A DNA stretch of 64,000 nucleotides from an uncultured Hyphomonas sp. (lineage in GTDB: Bacteria > Pseudomonadota > Alphaproteobacteria > Caulobacterales > Hyphomonadaceae), in the NCBI RefSeq assembly GCF_963678875.1, contig NZ_OY787456.1:2666001-2730000 (forward strand), written 5' to 3'. The translations under genes and the position numbers were made by a program. Below the pieces are notes generated by a model, which saw only the letters and a program-made list of their open reading frames with translations, made no database searches and was not told the DNA's origin. Shown piece by piece: positions 1 to 9,108 of this stretch (the first letter of the stretch is position 1; each line of letters starts with the position of its first letter).

Positions 1-456
1 GCCATCCACGGCGGCGGCCGGCTGGTTGAAAGCAATCGCGGCGATGGCGCCTGCCGTATAGGGGCCGATGCCCGGCAGCTTCTTCAGCTCCGCCGCCGTT
101 TCCGGCCAGCTGCCCCGCACGGCGATTTCGCGGGCGCATTTCAGCAGGTTCCGGGCCCGGGCGTAGTAGCCAAGCCCGGCCCAGGCCGCCATGACGTCCT
201 CATCCTTCGCCGCGGCCAGCGCCTCGACGGTCTGCCAACGCTTTGTAAAGGTGTGGAAATACGGCGTGCCGTGGGGAATGGTCGTCTGCTGCAGCATGAT
301 CTCGGCCAGCCAGACGCGGTAGGGATCGCGCCGCTCCCCCAGCGCGGTGCGCCAGGGGAGGTCACGCCCATGCCGGTCGAACCAGACAAGCAAGTCTGCA
401 GGCAGCCTGTTCAAATCCCCGTGTTTCGGCACAGCCTGCCTTCCCGTTGTCTTCAT
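1..456 (-). CDS. mutY: A/G-specific adenine glycosylase MutY (3' end cut by window edge)
   Basis: Base-excision repair glycosylase that removes adenine mispaired with 8-oxoguanine. Only the first 152 codons are in the window, so the iron-sulfur and NUDIX-like C-terminal parts lie outside. Visible family marks are an early LPWR, AEIMLQQTTI, LGYYARARNL and the helix-hairpin-helix LPGIGPYTAGAIAAIAF that contacts DNA. The ATG at 456 starts MKTTGRQAVPKHG. It diverges from the DUF721 gene, with 20 bp between the two start codons. The mutY–DUF721–dsbA–smc order is common in Alphaproteobacteria and supports the call. Confidence 0.95.
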   Translation of the reverse strand, partial: MKTTGRQAVPKHGDLNRLPADLLVWFDRHGRDLPWRTALGERRDPYRVWLAEIMLQQTTIPHGTPYFHTFTKRWQTVEALAAAKDEDVMAAWAGLGYYARARNLLKCAREIAVRGSWPETAAELKKLPGIGPYTAGAIAAIAFNQPAAAVDG

Positions 457-476
457 TCCCGTGCAATCTCAGATCA

Positions 477-1040
477 ATGGTGACCAGATCAAGCATCGAT
501 CCCATCGAGGAGGCCCGTGCGCGGGTGCGCCTGCGCTACATGCGCGGCCGGGCCGTCCATCCCGGCATGCCGAAAATCGGTGTTGCAGCCGAGCGGCTGA
601 CCCGCAAGTCCGGCGCGAAGAAACTGCCGCCGATCCAGATCCTGAAAAGCCGCTGGCGCGAGATCGCCGGGGAGCAGCTGTTCAAGTATTGCCGGCCCGA
701 ACGCCTGAGCGGCGGCAAGGATGGCCGGGTGCTGACCCTGCGCGTCGTGCCCCAGGCCGCCCCGATGGTGCAGCACCAGTCCGAAACCATCCGCCAACGC
801 GTCTCGGTTGCTGCCGGCGGCGATGTGATCTCCATCAAGCTGGTTCAGGGGCCGCTGACCACCGGCGAAGCCCCGCAAAAGCCGCGCCGGGTGATCCGTC
901 CGCTGACCCCGAAGGAGCGCGCTGACCTCGAAGCGAGCACCGCCAGCATTCAGGACAAGCGGCTGCGCGAGGCAATTGTTGCGCTCGGCGCGGCCATGCT
1001 AACCGCTGAAGACACCGACAAAACACGGGACCGACCATGA
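477..1040 (+). CDS. DUF721 (DciA-like) family protein
   Basis: A 187-residue basic protein of the DUF721 family. Its N-terminal part contains the typical core (KSRWREIAGEQLFKYCRPER), followed by a beta-rich stretch and a charged C-terminal tail. DUF721 proteins are related to DciA, which helps load the replicative helicase; a role in replication here is inference from the family. I chose the ATG at 477 (MVTRSS) over one at 447, because the upstream one would overlap the start region of divergent mutY. The gene overlaps the following dsbA by 4 bp (ATGA), so the two are probably translated together. Confidence 0.8.
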   Translation: MVTRSSIDPIEEARARVRLRYMRGRAVHPGMPKIGVAAERLTRKSGAKKLPPIQILKSRWREIAGEQLFKYCRPERLSGGKDGRVLTLRVVPQAAPMVQHQSETIRQRVSVAAGGDVISIKLVQGPLTTGEAPQKPRRVIRPLTPKERADLEASTASIQDKRLREAIVALGAAMLTAEDTDKTRDRP

Positions 1041-1693
1041 CAGGACTGCCCAGACGCCTTGCCATCGCCGCACTCGCTTGCGTTGCCTTCGCCGCCCCGG
1101 CGCTTGCCCAGGAAGACTGGAAAGAGTGGGATGCCGCAGACGAACTCGGCTGGGTGGAAGGCGAAGCAGACGCCCCGGTGACCGTGATCGAATACTTCTC
1201 GCCCACCTGCAGCCACTGCAAGGAGTTCGCGGATGATGTCCTGCCGGTCGTCGAGGAGAACTATATCGCCACCGGCAAGGTCCGCTTCGTTACGCGCGAA
1301 TGGGTCCGCAACTCGGTCGACAAGACGATCCTGACGCAGGCCCGCTGCCTGCCGAAGGCAGACGGCCTCGCCTACCTGAAAGACATCTTCGCGAAACAGG
1401 ACGAAATCTTCGTCGCCGCACAGGTCGGAACCCTGCCCGGCACGCTGATGATCGTCGGCACGCCGTACGGCATCACCGACCGGGAGAAATTCGACGCCTG
1501 CTACCAGGATATGGATATCCGTTTCGACATGCTCGAAGTCGACAAATCGTCCGAACATTATGATGTCCACGCCTCGCCGACCTTCATTGTCGACGGCACG
1601 GCGTATGCTGCCACGCCCACCATGATGACGCCGGAAGGCTTTACCGCTTTCCTCGATGCGGAACTGGCCAAAGCCGCCCCTGCAACCAACTGA
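1037..1693 (+). CDS. Periplasmic DsbA-family thiol:disulfide oxidoreductase
   Basis: A 218-residue exported thioredoxin-fold protein. Residues 1-24 form a Sec signal peptide ending in PALAQ. The active site is C58-S-H-C61 in SPTCSHCKEF, and the cis-proline segment is ASPTFIVDG near residue 175. It most likely oxidises cysteine pairs in secreted proteins. Its start overlaps the DUF721 stop by 4 bp. A second DsbA-like gene follows after 82 bp, giving a tandem pair upstream of smc, a frequent alphaproteobacterial arrangement. Which of the pair is the main oxidase cannot be told from sequence. Confidence 0.9.
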   Translation: MTGLPRRLAIAALACVAFAAPALAQEDWKEWDAADELGWVEGEADAPVTVIEYFSPTCSHCKEFADDVLPVVEENYIATGKVRFVTREWVRNSVDKTILTQARCLPKADGLAYLKDIFAKQDEIFVAAQVGTLPGTLMIVGTPYGITDREKFDACYQDMDIRFDMLEVDKSSEHYDVHASPTFIVDGTAYAATPTMMTPEGFTAFLDAELAKAAPATN

Positions 1694-1775
1694 ACACACG
1701 CCAAAAGTTAACAGCAGCCCCCGCTTCCGTTAACCAGTTGGCAACCCAATCGACTCAATTCTTAACGCGAAAGCC

Positions 1776-2531
1776 ATGATCATGAATCTTCTCTCGAGAC
1801 GCTCCGCCCTGGCCGCAGTTTCGGCCCTGATGCTTGCCGCTTGTGGCGGCAGCAATGGCGGCTCCACAACCGGCACGCCCGCCATCATGAAGGGCGACCA
1901 TGTGAAAGGCTCCGAGAGCGCTCCGGTCACGATCATCGAATACGCCTCGCCGACCTGCCCGGCCTGCAAGTATTTCCACGACGACATCATGCCGGAACTG
2001 ACCGAGAAATATGTCGTCACCGGCAAGGTGAAGTTCGTTTTCCGCGAATACCCGATCCACGAGCCGGACGTGCCCGCCTATGTGCTGGCCATGTGCGCCG
2101 GGGAAGACAAGTTCTTCGACGTGCTGGGCGATCTGTTCGCCAACCAGGTCGGCGTTGTCACCGCTGCCCAGAACGGCACGCTCAAAGCCGCGCTGCAGAC
2201 CATCGGCAAGCGCCACGGCATCGAGACCACGGCCCAGTTCGACGCCTGCATGGAAAACCCCGACTACCGCACGGCGCTCGCCGACAAATACCAGCTCGCT
2301 GTTGAAAAATGGGACATCAATTCGACCCCGACCTTCATCGTGAACGGTGAGAAGCACCTGTTCGAAGGCGAGACCCGCACGGCAGAGAGTTTCTCCAGAT
2401 ATATCGATCGCCTGCTCGGCGAAGCGGCTCCGGCAGAAGCCGAAACGGCCGCCCCGGCTGAAGACACCGCACCGCAGCCGACCGAGGCCGCCGATGATGC
2501 CGGTGTGCCGGAAACCACAGACCAACCATAA
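1776..2531 (+). CDS. DsbA-family lipoprotein (thiol:disulfide oxidoreductase)
   Basis: A 251-residue thioredoxin-fold protein with a lipobox (MLAAC, Cys23), so it is probably anchored in a membrane facing the periplasm. The redox site is C61-P-A-C64 in SPTCPACKYFHDD, and the cis-Pro segment is NSTPTFIVNGE. Unlike the upstream paralogue, it has an Ala/Pro/Glu-rich tail of about 35 residues after the fold. The start ATG at 1776 has a second in-frame ATG two codons later. Only 15 bp separate it from smc. Confidence 0.88.
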   Translation: MIMNLLSRRSALAAVSALMLAACGGSNGGSTTGTPAIMKGDHVKGSESAPVTIIEYASPTCPACKYFHDDIMPELTEKYVVTGKVKFVFREYPIHEPDVPAYVLAMCAGEDKFFDVLGDLFANQVGVVTAAQNGTLKAALQTIGKRHGIETTAQFDACMENPDYRTALADKYQLAVEKWDINSTPTFIVNGEKHLFEGETRTAESFSRYIDRLLGEAAPAEAETAAPAEDTAPQPTEAADDAGVPETTDQP

Positions 2532-2546
2532 GACAAGGGAGCCGGA

Positions 2547-5500
2547 ATGCAGATCACTGAACTTCGCATTGCCGGCTTCAAGTCGTTCGTCGACCCGCAG
2601 GACTTTCCCGTCGAACCCGGTCTGACCGGGATCGTCGGGCCGAACGGCTGCGGCAAGTCCAACCTCCTTGAAGCGCTGCGCTGGGCCATGGGCGCCAGTT
2701 CCGCCCGCGCCATGCGCGGCGGAGAGATGGACGACCTGATCTTCTCCGGATCTGGTACGCGCCCGGCCCGCGAGACCGCAGAAGTCACGCTGATCCTCGA
2801 CAATTCGAAACGGACAGCACCGCCGGAGTTCAACGGTTCCGACACGCTGGAGATTGTCCGCCGCATCCGCCGCGGTGCGGGCACCTCCTACAAGCTGAAC
2901 GGTCGTACGGTGCGCGGCAAGGACATCACGCTCCTTTTCGCGGACGCTTCGACCGGTGCGAACTCTCCGGCGCTGGTGCGTCAGGGCCAGATTTCCGAAC
3001 TGATCGGATCAAAGCCGCAGAACCGCCGCCGCATCCTTGAGGAAGCAGCCGGCATCGCCGGCCTCAACACCCGCCGCCACGAAGCGGAGCTGAAGCTCAA
3101 CGCAGCTGAAGCAAACCTCGAGCGCCTGTCCGAAGTTTCCGCCGAAGTCGAACGCCAGCTGGCCAGCCTGAAGCGGCAGGCCGCGAAGGCGCGTCGCTAC
3201 AAGAAGCTGTCGGAAGAGATCTACGCCCTCGACGCCCTGATCGCGCACCTGCGCTGGCACGAGTCGAAGCTCGCCTGCGAAACGGCGCGGGAGAAACTCG
3301 AAGAAACGAAGCGCCAGGTCGAGGCAGCCTCACGCCAGGACGCCGTCTGCGAAGCCGCCCGCGTCGAAGCGGGCGAAGGCCTCGCCCCGCTGCGCGAAGC
3401 CGAGAGCATCGTTGCGGCCAAACTCGGCCAGGCACGCATTGCGCTTGCCAAGCTGGAAACCGAACGCAAGGTCGCTTCCGACGCGCATGCCCGGCTGGAA
3501 GCCGAAGCCACGCGCTTGATGGAAGACATCGAGCGCGAACAGGCCGCCAAGACCGAAGCGGAAGAAGCGCTCGCCCACGCGAAATTCGAACTCTCCGCCC
3601 TGCCGGTCGAAGACGAGGCCGCCAATGCCGAGACCGAGGCGCAGACCCGCGCCGCACTCGAAACAGCCCGCGCCGACCTCATCAAGGCCGAACAGGTCGC
3701 AGACGATGCACAGGCCCGCCTGTCCGAAGCCCGCGCCCGCCGTCAGGCCACGGAAGACCAGGCCGCTGCCCAGACACGGCGCAAGACGCAACTGACGTCA
3801 GAGGTCGAGCGCCTGCGTTCCGACATGGCGGCCCTTGAAGACGCGGTCACGCTCGTCAGCAAGCTGAAAGCGGCGAAGGCCGCTGAGGAAGAGGCCGAAG
3901 CCGCGCTGCAGGCTGCCGAACGCGCCGTGGAAGACGCCGAGCAACGCCTCACCGCCGCGCGCGACGCCGAGACCGCTGCCCAGCCGCCGCGCGATGAAGC
4001 CGCCAGCGCTGTCCGCGAACTGGAAGCAGAGATCGGCGGCCTGCGCAAACTGCTGCGCAAGGCCGAAGGTCCGAGCGCGCCGCCGGTCGTGGAACGCATC
4101 CGCACACGCGACGGCTTCGAGAAAGCGGTCGCCGCCGCCCTCGGCGATGACATCGAAGCGCCGACCGACAAAGCCGCCGCCATGTACTGGGGCGGTGCAG
4201 ATGCCGTTGGCCAGACACTGCCTGATGGCGCAACGCCGCTCTCTCAGTACACGGACGCGCCGGGCGAGCTTGCCGCGCGCCTGTCGCAATGCGGACTGGT
4301 CGAAGCCGCCGATGGCGCCCGCCTCGCCGGGCAGCTGAAGCCCGGCCAGCGGCTTGTCTCGAAGGAAGGCCATCTCTGGCGCTGGGACGGGTTCGCCCGC
4401 ACACCCGACGCACCGGTCAGCGCGGCTGCCCGTCTCGAACAGCAGGCCCGGCTGGAAACGGCGCTTGCCGAACTGGGGCCGCTCCAGGAAAAACTGACGG
4501 CCTGCGACGCGGCCTTCACCGCCGCGCGGGATGCCCGGACCGCCGCCGAAGAAACGCTGCGCAATTGCCGCTACGAAGTCGCGCCGGCCCAACGCGCCCT
4601 GAACATCGCGCGGACCACCGTCACCGAAGCCGGCCAGGCCTCGGAGCGCGCCGCCATGAAGCGCGACACGGCTGGCGAAGCCTTGCAACGGGCCGAGTCT
4701 GAACTCTCCATCGTCAATGAAAACCTCGCCCTGATTGCGCCGTCCGACAGCCGCGAACTTGAGAGCCAGCTCGAAGCGCGTCTCGCCGAAGCGCGCACCG
4801 CTGTGGCCGAAGCCCGTTCCGCCGAGATCGAAGCGCGCGGTCGCCTGACCGATATTACACGCGGCCGGGAACAGGCCGCTGCCCGCCGTCAAGGCCTTCA
4901 GCGCGATGTCGAAACCTGGACCAGCCGTATCGCTGCTGCCGCTGAGCGCGTGGGCCGCCTGCTGGAACGCCGGTCGGCTGCCGCTGCTGAAGCGCTGGCG
5001 GCGAAGACCCGCCCTGAACAGCTCGCCGCGGAAATCGATACGCTTTCTGCTGAAGTTGCGTCGCTGGAGGCTGAGCGCCAGAAATCGGCCGACCAGCTTG
5101 CCGAAAAGGAAGCGGCGATTCGCGAAGCTGAGTTTGCGGCCCGCCGTGCCTCAGCTGCCGCATCCGAGGCGCGCGAATCCCTCGCCGGCTGGAAAGTGAA
5201 ACTCGAAACCGCCGAGAGCCGCCTCGAAGAATCGGTCGAGATCGCCCGCAACAATTTCCAGCGCACGCCCGAAGGCCTGCTGGCGATTGCCGAAGCCGGT
5301 CTCGATGAGGCGGAAATGGGCGAGTTCACGCCCCGCGACATCGAGCGCCGCGTCGAAGACCTGCGCCGCACCCGCGATCAGCTGGGCGGTGTGAACATGG
5401 AAGCCGAGGAAGAAGCGGCTGAAATGGAGGAGCGGCTTGGGGCTCAGGTCGTCGAGAAGGAAGACCTGGCCAAGGCCATCGCCAAACTGCGCCAGGGCGT

Positions 5501-6008
5501 CGAAGCCCTGAACGAAGAAGGCCGCGACCGCCTGGTGAAAGCGTTCGAGCAAGTGAACGAGCACTTCAAGGCCCTGTTCACGGCGCTGTTCCGCGGTGGC
5601 CAGGCTGAGCTGCGCCTCGTCGACGCCGACGATCCGCTGCAGGCCGGGCTCGAAATCTTCGCCCAGCCGCCCGGCAAGAAGCTTGGCACGCTCAACCTGA
5701 TGTCCGGCGGTGAGCAGGCGCTGACGGCAGCCGCGCTGATCTTCGCTGTCTTCCTCTCCCGCCCGGCGCCGATCTGCGTTCTGGACGAGGTGGATGCCCC
5801 GCTGGACGACGCCAATGTCGACCGTTTCTGCAACATGCTGAACGAGATGCGCCAGCGTACCGACACGCGTTTCGTGATCATTACTCACAACCCGGTCACG
5901 ATGAGCCGGATGGACCGTCTTTTCGGGGTTACAATGCGCGAACAGGGCGTTTCGAAGCTTGTCTCAGTGGACCTGCAGGCCGCCGAAGAGCTTGTTGCGG
6001 CGGAGTAG
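2547..6008 (+). CDS. smc: Chromosome segregation protein SMC
   Basis: Structural maintenance of chromosomes ATPase of 1153 residues, the normal size. Order of parts: N-terminal ATPase lobe with Walker A (GPNGCGKSN, residues 31-39), a long Ala/Glu/Arg-rich coiled coil, a hinge in the middle (roughly 500-650), the returning coiled coil, and a C-terminal lobe with the signature MSGGEQ near 1052-1057 and Walker B CVLDEVDAPLDD near 1076-1088. It forms a ring dimer that organises and segregates the chromosome, working with ScpA and ScpB, which are not in this window. It is preceded by an AAGGGAG-type ribosome site. Confidence 0.97.
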   Translation: MQITELRIAGFKSFVDPQDFPVEPGLTGIVGPNGCGKSNLLEALRWAMGASSARAMRGGEMDDLIFSGSGTRPARETAEVTLILDNSKRTAPPEFNGSDTLEIVRRIRRGAGTSYKLNGRTVRGKDITLLFADASTGANSPALVRQGQISELIGSKPQNRRRILEEAAGIAGLNTRRHEAELKLNAAEANLERLSEVSAEVERQLASLKRQAAKARRYKKLSEEIYALDALIAHLRWHESKLACETAREKLEETKRQVEAASRQDAVCEAARVEAGEGLAPLREAESIVAAKLGQARIALAKLETERKVASDAHARLEAEATRLMEDIEREQAAKTEAEEALAHAKFELSALPVEDEAANAETEAQTRAALETARADLIKAEQVADDAQARLSEARARRQATEDQAAAQTRRKTQLTSEVERLRSDMAALEDAVTLVSKLKAAKAAEEEAEAALQAAERAVEDAEQRLTAARDAETAAQPPRDEAASAVRELEAEIGGLRKLLRKAEGPSAPPVVERIRTRDGFEKAVAAALGDDIEAPTDKAAAMYWGGADAVGQTLPDGATPLSQYTDAPGELAARLSQCGLVEAADGARLAGQLKPGQRLVSKEGHLWRWDGFARTPDAPVSAAARLEQQARLETALAELGPLQEKLTACDAAFTAARDARTAAEETLRNCRYEVAPAQRALNIARTTVTEAGQASERAAMKRDTAGEALQRAESELSIVNENLALIAPSDSRELESQLEARLAEARTAVAEARSAEIEARGRLTDITRGREQAAARRQGLQRDVETWTSRIAAAAERVGRLLERRSAAAAEALAAKTRPEQLAAEIDTLSAEVASLEAERQKSADQLAEKEAAIREAEFAARRASAAASEARESLAGWKVKLETAESRLEESVEIARNNFQRTPEGLLAIAEAGLDEAEMGEFTPRDIERRVEDLRRTRDQLGGVNMEAEEEAAEMEERLGAQVVEKEDLAKAIAKLRQGVEALNEEGRDRLVKAFEQVNEHFKALFTALFRGGQAELRLVDADDPLQAGLEIFAQPPGKKLGTLNLMSGGEQALTAAALIFAVFLSRPAPICVLDEVDAPLDDANVDRFCNMLNEMRQRTDTRFVIITHNPVTMSRMDRLFGVTMREQGVSKLVSVDLQAAEELVAAE

Positions 6009-6024
6009 CGCACACATCGTGAAA

Positions 6025-6049
6025 ATTACCCGATAAAAAACAGGGTAAT
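6025..6049. repeat. Perfect 7-bp inverted repeat between smc and atpI
   Basis: ATTACCC at 6025-6031 and GGGTAAT at 6043-6049 are exact inverted copies separated by an 11-base A-rich loop. It lies 17 bp after the smc stop. No T-run follows, so it is not a standard intrinsic terminator. It could end smc transcription weakly or act as a binding site upstream of the atp operon. Confidence 0.45.
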
Positions 6050-6067
6050 AGCTTTCTGCATCTTCGG

Positions 6068-6096
6068 TTGACTTGCACAGCATGCCTACATAGTTT
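6068..6096 (+). promoter_or_regulatory. Possible sigma70-type promoter of the atpIBEF'F operon
   Basis: TTGACT at 6068-6073 is close to the -35 consensus, and TAGTTT lies 17 bp downstream at 6091-6096 as a poor -10. The atpI start is 64 bp further on. This is the only plausible promoter-like pair in the 151-bp gap. It is a by-eye call. Confidence 0.3.
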
Positions 6097-6159
6097 GCGC
6101 CGAAATCCGGGGGGTAGGCCCCGTCGGCAAGGATTCGCGACTGCGGAGCATCTGAAATC

Positions 6160-6525
6160 ATGTCCAGCGAGGGACCGAACGACCTCGGCGAACGGATCGC
6201 CAAGGCAAAGGCGGCCCGCGAAGAACGTGAAGGCAGAAAACGGCGCGATGACCAGGCTGACGGTTCAAATCTCTCGGCAGGGGCTTATGCCCTGCGGTTT
6301 GGTATCGAATTCGCCGTCTCGATCCTCGTTGGAGGGGCGCTTGGCTGGCTGGTCGATTATTTCGCAGGTACGAAGCCCTGGGGATTGCTGATTGGCGGTG
6401 CCTTCGGGATCGCTGCAGGGGTCCGCGCCGTAATGCGCGCCTATAAAGAGCTGAACGCTCGGGCGCAGGAATTAGCTCAGGGGCAAGGCGCCCCTAAAAA
6501 AGAAGACGGGACTGAGGACGAATGA
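6160..6525 (+). CDS. atpI: ATP synthase accessory protein AtpI
   Basis: A 121-residue small membrane protein. A charged N-terminal helix (KAKAAREEREGRKRRDD) is followed by two hydrophobic helices (FGIEFAVSILVGGALGWLVDYF and WGLLIGGAFGIAAGVRAVMRAY) and a polar tail. AtpI proteins help assemble the c-ring and may take part in Mg2+ handling. It is the first gene of the F0 operon and overlaps atpB by 4 bp (ATGA at 6522). Length and two-helix layout fit the family. Confidence 0.88.
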   Translation: MSSEGPNDLGERIAKAKAAREEREGRKRRDDQADGSNLSAGAYALRFGIEFAVSILVGGALGWLVDYFAGTKPWGLLIGGAFGIAAGVRAVMRAYKELNARAQELAQGQGAPKKEDGTEDE

Positions 6526-7292
6526 ACTTCCTGTTGCCGAGCGCCGCGATGGATCCGATCCACCAGTTTCAGGTCAGCAAATGGCTTGAACTGAAGATCG
6601 GTGGTCTGGACCTGTCCTTCACCAACGCCTCCGGCTTCATGCTGATGGGCGTGGTTTTCGCGATCGCCTTCTTCAGCATGGCCACCTCCAAAGGCCTGCT
6701 GGTGCCGTCCCGCCTGCAATCGATGGCCGAGATCGGCTACGGCTTCGTCGCCGACATGGTGCGCAGCGTGGCCGGTGAGGAAGGCCTGAAATTCTTCCCG
6801 TTCGTCTTCACGCTCTTCTTCTTCATCTTCTTCGCAAACATGATCGGCATGGTGCCGTACGCCTTCACCACGACCAGCCATATCGTCGTGACCGGCGCCC
6901 TCGCCATGCTCGTGATTTTCGTCGTGCTCGGCTACGGCCTCCTGAAGCACGGCCTGAAATTCTTCAAACTGTTTGCCCCGTCCGGCGCGCCGTTCCTGAT
7001 CTATCTCATTCTGGTGCCGATCGAGGTCATCTCGTTCATCGCGCGTCCGCTGACCCTGGCGCTGCGTCTGTTCGCCAACATGCTGGCCGGGCACATCATG
7101 CTGAAACTGTTCGCAGGCTTCGCCGTGGCGCTGGTCAGCGCCGGCATTGCCTATGTTCCGGTTGCCATTCTCGCCTTCTCCATGGGCGTGGCGCTGAACG
7201 CTCTCGAATTCCTCGTGGCGGGTCTGCAGGCTTATGTCTTTGCGATCCTGACCTGCGTCTATCTCAACGACGCGCTGCACCCATCACACTAG
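6522..7292 (+). CDS. atpB: F0F1 ATP synthase subunit a
   Basis: Membrane subunit a (256 residues), which forms the proton half-channels next to the c-ring. Several transmembrane helices are visible. The hallmark segment LALRLFANMLAGH carries the essential arginine at residue 182. The start codon overlaps the atpI stop, so the two are translationally coupled. The F1 genes (atpHAGDC) are not here, as is usual in Alphaproteobacteria, where F0 and F1 operons are separate. Confidence 0.97.
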   Translation: MNFLLPSAAMDPIHQFQVSKWLELKIGGLDLSFTNASGFMLMGVVFAIAFFSMATSKGLLVPSRLQSMAEIGYGFVADMVRSVAGEEGLKFFPFVFTLFFFIFFANMIGMVPYAFTTTSHIVVTGALAMLVIFVVLGYGLLKHGLKFFKLFAPSGAPFLIYLILVPIEVISFIARPLTLALRLFANMLAGHIMLKLFAGFAVALVSAGIAYVPVAILAFSMGVALNALEFLVAGLQAYVFAILTCVYLNDALHPSH

Positions 7293-7409
7293 GACCCTGT
7301 TCGCCGGTGCGGCACCTGTGCCCACCAAAACCGCTTGACGCCTCCCACTGAAAACGCTTCACGGGCGGCAATCTGTAGAAACTGTAAGCTTCCAACAAGG
7401 AGACACCCC

Positions 7410-7646
7410 ATGGAAGGCGATATCACCCTCGGCCTCAAATATATCGGCGCCGGCCTCGCAACGCTCGGTATGTTCGGCGCTGCTATCGGCGTGGGCAACA
7501 TCTTTGCTTCGTTCCTCGACGCTGCCATGCGCAACCCGTCCGCTGCTCCGCAGCAGACCGGCAACCTCTTCATCGGTATGGCCCTTTCCGAGGCGCTCGG
7601 CATCCTGTCGTTCCTCGTCGCCGTCCTGATCCTGTTCGTGGTCTAA
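7410..7646 (+). CDS. atpE: F0F1 ATP synthase subunit c
   Basis: The 78-residue c-ring subunit, a helical hairpin. Helix 1 is glycine-rich (GAGLATLGMFGAAIGVGN), the polar loop is RNPS at 41-44, and helix 2 carries the ion-binding carboxylate Glu61 in GMALSEALGI. There is no sodium-type ligand set that I can see, so proton coupling is likely. I chose the ATG at 7410 (MEGDITLG) because an AAGGAG ribosome site lies just upstream (ccaacaaggagacacccc) and this gives the normal length. It sits 117 bp after atpB, the largest spacing in the operon. Confidence 0.97.
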   Translation: MEGDITLGLKYIGAGLATLGMFGAAIGVGNIFASFLDAAMRNPSAAPQQTGNLFIGMALSEALGILSFLVAVLILFVV

Positions 7647-7730
7647 TAGACCAACGTCCAGTCTGAACGGGCCGGCGGCAGCCTTGCTGACCGGCCCGAT
7701 CCTGTCGTACTTCGACACAGAGGTAACCTG

Positions 7731-8282
7731 ATGCTGATCGCATTGCTTGCTGAAGGCGCGGCTCACGGGCACTTGCCGGACGACGCACCGCCGGCTTTCC
7801 CGCCGTTCGAGACCTGGCACATGCCGGGCCAGTTGTTCTGGCTCGCAATCCTGTTCACGACGCTGTACCTGGCAATGTCGCGCTGGATCCTGCCGAAACT
7901 TTCCGACACGCTGGAAAAGCGTTCCGACCGGATCGCTTCGGATCTCGATCAGGCTGCTCGCCTGAACGACCAGGCCACTGAAGCCCAGCAGGCCCTCGAA
8001 CTGCGCATTGCGCAGGCCCGTAACAAGGCCCGCGAAACCTCGGAAAAGGCGAGCGAGAAGATGGAAGCCGAAATGGCTGCCGAAACCTCGCGCGTCGATG
8101 CCGAAATCGCCAAGAAACTGGACGCTGCCGATGCCCGCATCGCCACGCTCCGTTCGAACGCGATGGCAAATGTCGAGCAGATCGCCATCGACACGGCTGA
8201 AGCCATGACGGCCCGGTTCGGTCTGAAGGCTTCTGCCGGCGACCTGAAGTCTGCCGTCTCGGCTGCGATGGAGAAGAAGTAA
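7731..8282 (+). CDS. atpG: F0F1 ATP synthase subunit b' (second b-type subunit)
   Basis: A 183-residue peripheral-stalk subunit. One transmembrane helix (QLFWLAILFTTLYLAMSRWI) is followed by a long charged helix that runs to the C-terminus. Photosynthetic bacteria and Alphaproteobacteria carry two unlike b subunits, b and b', which form a heterodimeric stator. The first of the two genes normally encodes b'. It ends 4 bp before the atpF start. The symbol atpG is sometimes also used for subunit gamma, so the product name is safer. Confidence 0.9.
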   Translation: MLIALLAEGAAHGHLPDDAPPAFPPFETWHMPGQLFWLAILFTTLYLAMSRWILPKLSDTLEKRSDRIASDLDQAARLNDQATEAQQALELRIAQARNKARETSEKASEKMEAEMAAETSRVDAEIAKKLDAADARIATLRSNAMANVEQIAIDTAEAMTARFGLKASAGDLKSAVSAAMEKK

Positions 8283-8286
8283 GACC

Positions 8287-8871
8287 ATGAAACGCATCGT
8301 CCTCTTCTCCGCTTTTGCTGCCTCGGCCCTGCCGGCCTTTGCTGCTGAAACCGAACATGGCGGCGGCGGCTTCATCGGCGGCCTGCAATACGCAGCTACC
8401 GACCCGGTGACCTTTGCCGCCTTCCTGGCACTTGCCGGCTTCGTTCTCGTCGCGTGGCGCATGGGCGCCTTCAAGACCGTTCTTGGTGGTCTCGATGCCC
8501 GCGCTGACGCCATCCGCAAGGAACTGGAAGAAGCTGCCAGCCTCCGCGAACAGGCTGCGGAAGCCCTCGCCGCTGCCGAGCGCAAAGCCCTCGACGCCGA
8601 CAAGGAAGCCGAGGCCATGATCGAACAGGCCAAGGCCGATGCCAAGCTGATCATGGAAGCGACCCGCAAGGATATCTCCGAGCGCCTCGCCCGTCGCGAA
8701 GCCCTCGCTGAAGCGCGTATCGCCCGCGCCGAAGCTGACGCCACTGAAGAAGTGCGCCGCGCCGCTGCTGACGCAGCCACCGAAGCGGCCCGCCGCCTGC
8801 TGGCGGGTGACACGGCAGTCGACCAGTTCGAGAGAGCCGCCCGCGAGATCGAGAAGGCCCTGACCAACTAA
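8287..8871 (+). CDS. atpF: F0F1 ATP synthase subunit b
   Basis: A 194-residue peripheral-stalk subunit. The N-terminus looks like a cleavable signal peptide (MKRIVLFSAFAASALPAFAA). A transmembrane helix (TFAAFLALAGFVLVAW) and a long Ala/Glu/Arg-rich stalk helix follow. It pairs with b' and connects F0 with F1 through the delta subunit. It is the last gene of the operon and is followed by a strong terminator. Confidence 0.92.
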   Translation: MKRIVLFSAFAASALPAFAAETEHGGGGFIGGLQYAATDPVTFAAFLALAGFVLVAWRMGAFKTVLGGLDARADAIRKELEEAASLREQAAEALAAAERKALDADKEAEAMIEQAKADAKLIMEATRKDISERLARREALAEARIARAEADATEEVRRAAADAATEAARRLLAGDTAVDQFERAAREIEKALTN

Positions 8872-8896
8872 GGGTCTCTCCCGGCAAACGATACAG

Positions 8897-8928
8897 AAAA
8901 CCCCGCGAAGTCTCTTCGCGGGGTTTTT
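8897..8928. terminator. Bidirectional intrinsic terminator after atpF
   Basis: CCCCGCGAAG (8901-8910) and CTTCGCGGGG (8914-8923) form a perfect 10-bp stem with a TCT loop. The stem is flanked by AAAA on the left and TTTTT on the right, so it can terminate transcription from both strands. It ends the atp operon and also lies downstream of the convergent ABC exporter gene. Confidence 0.95.
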
Positions 8929-9108
8929 GTTTGTGCCGTATGTCTTCAAAGGCCTTTCCCCACTCCTCCAAAGGAGACCGGGAAAGCCAGAGAAATGGAT
9001 GTGCCACAGTGGGGTAGCGGGGCGCTTCGCAAGCCAGCCCCTGCTCAATCGATCACACGGCGACTGCCGCACCGCTGCAGCAATGCCCCCCAAGGGGAAG
9101 GTCTTGGA

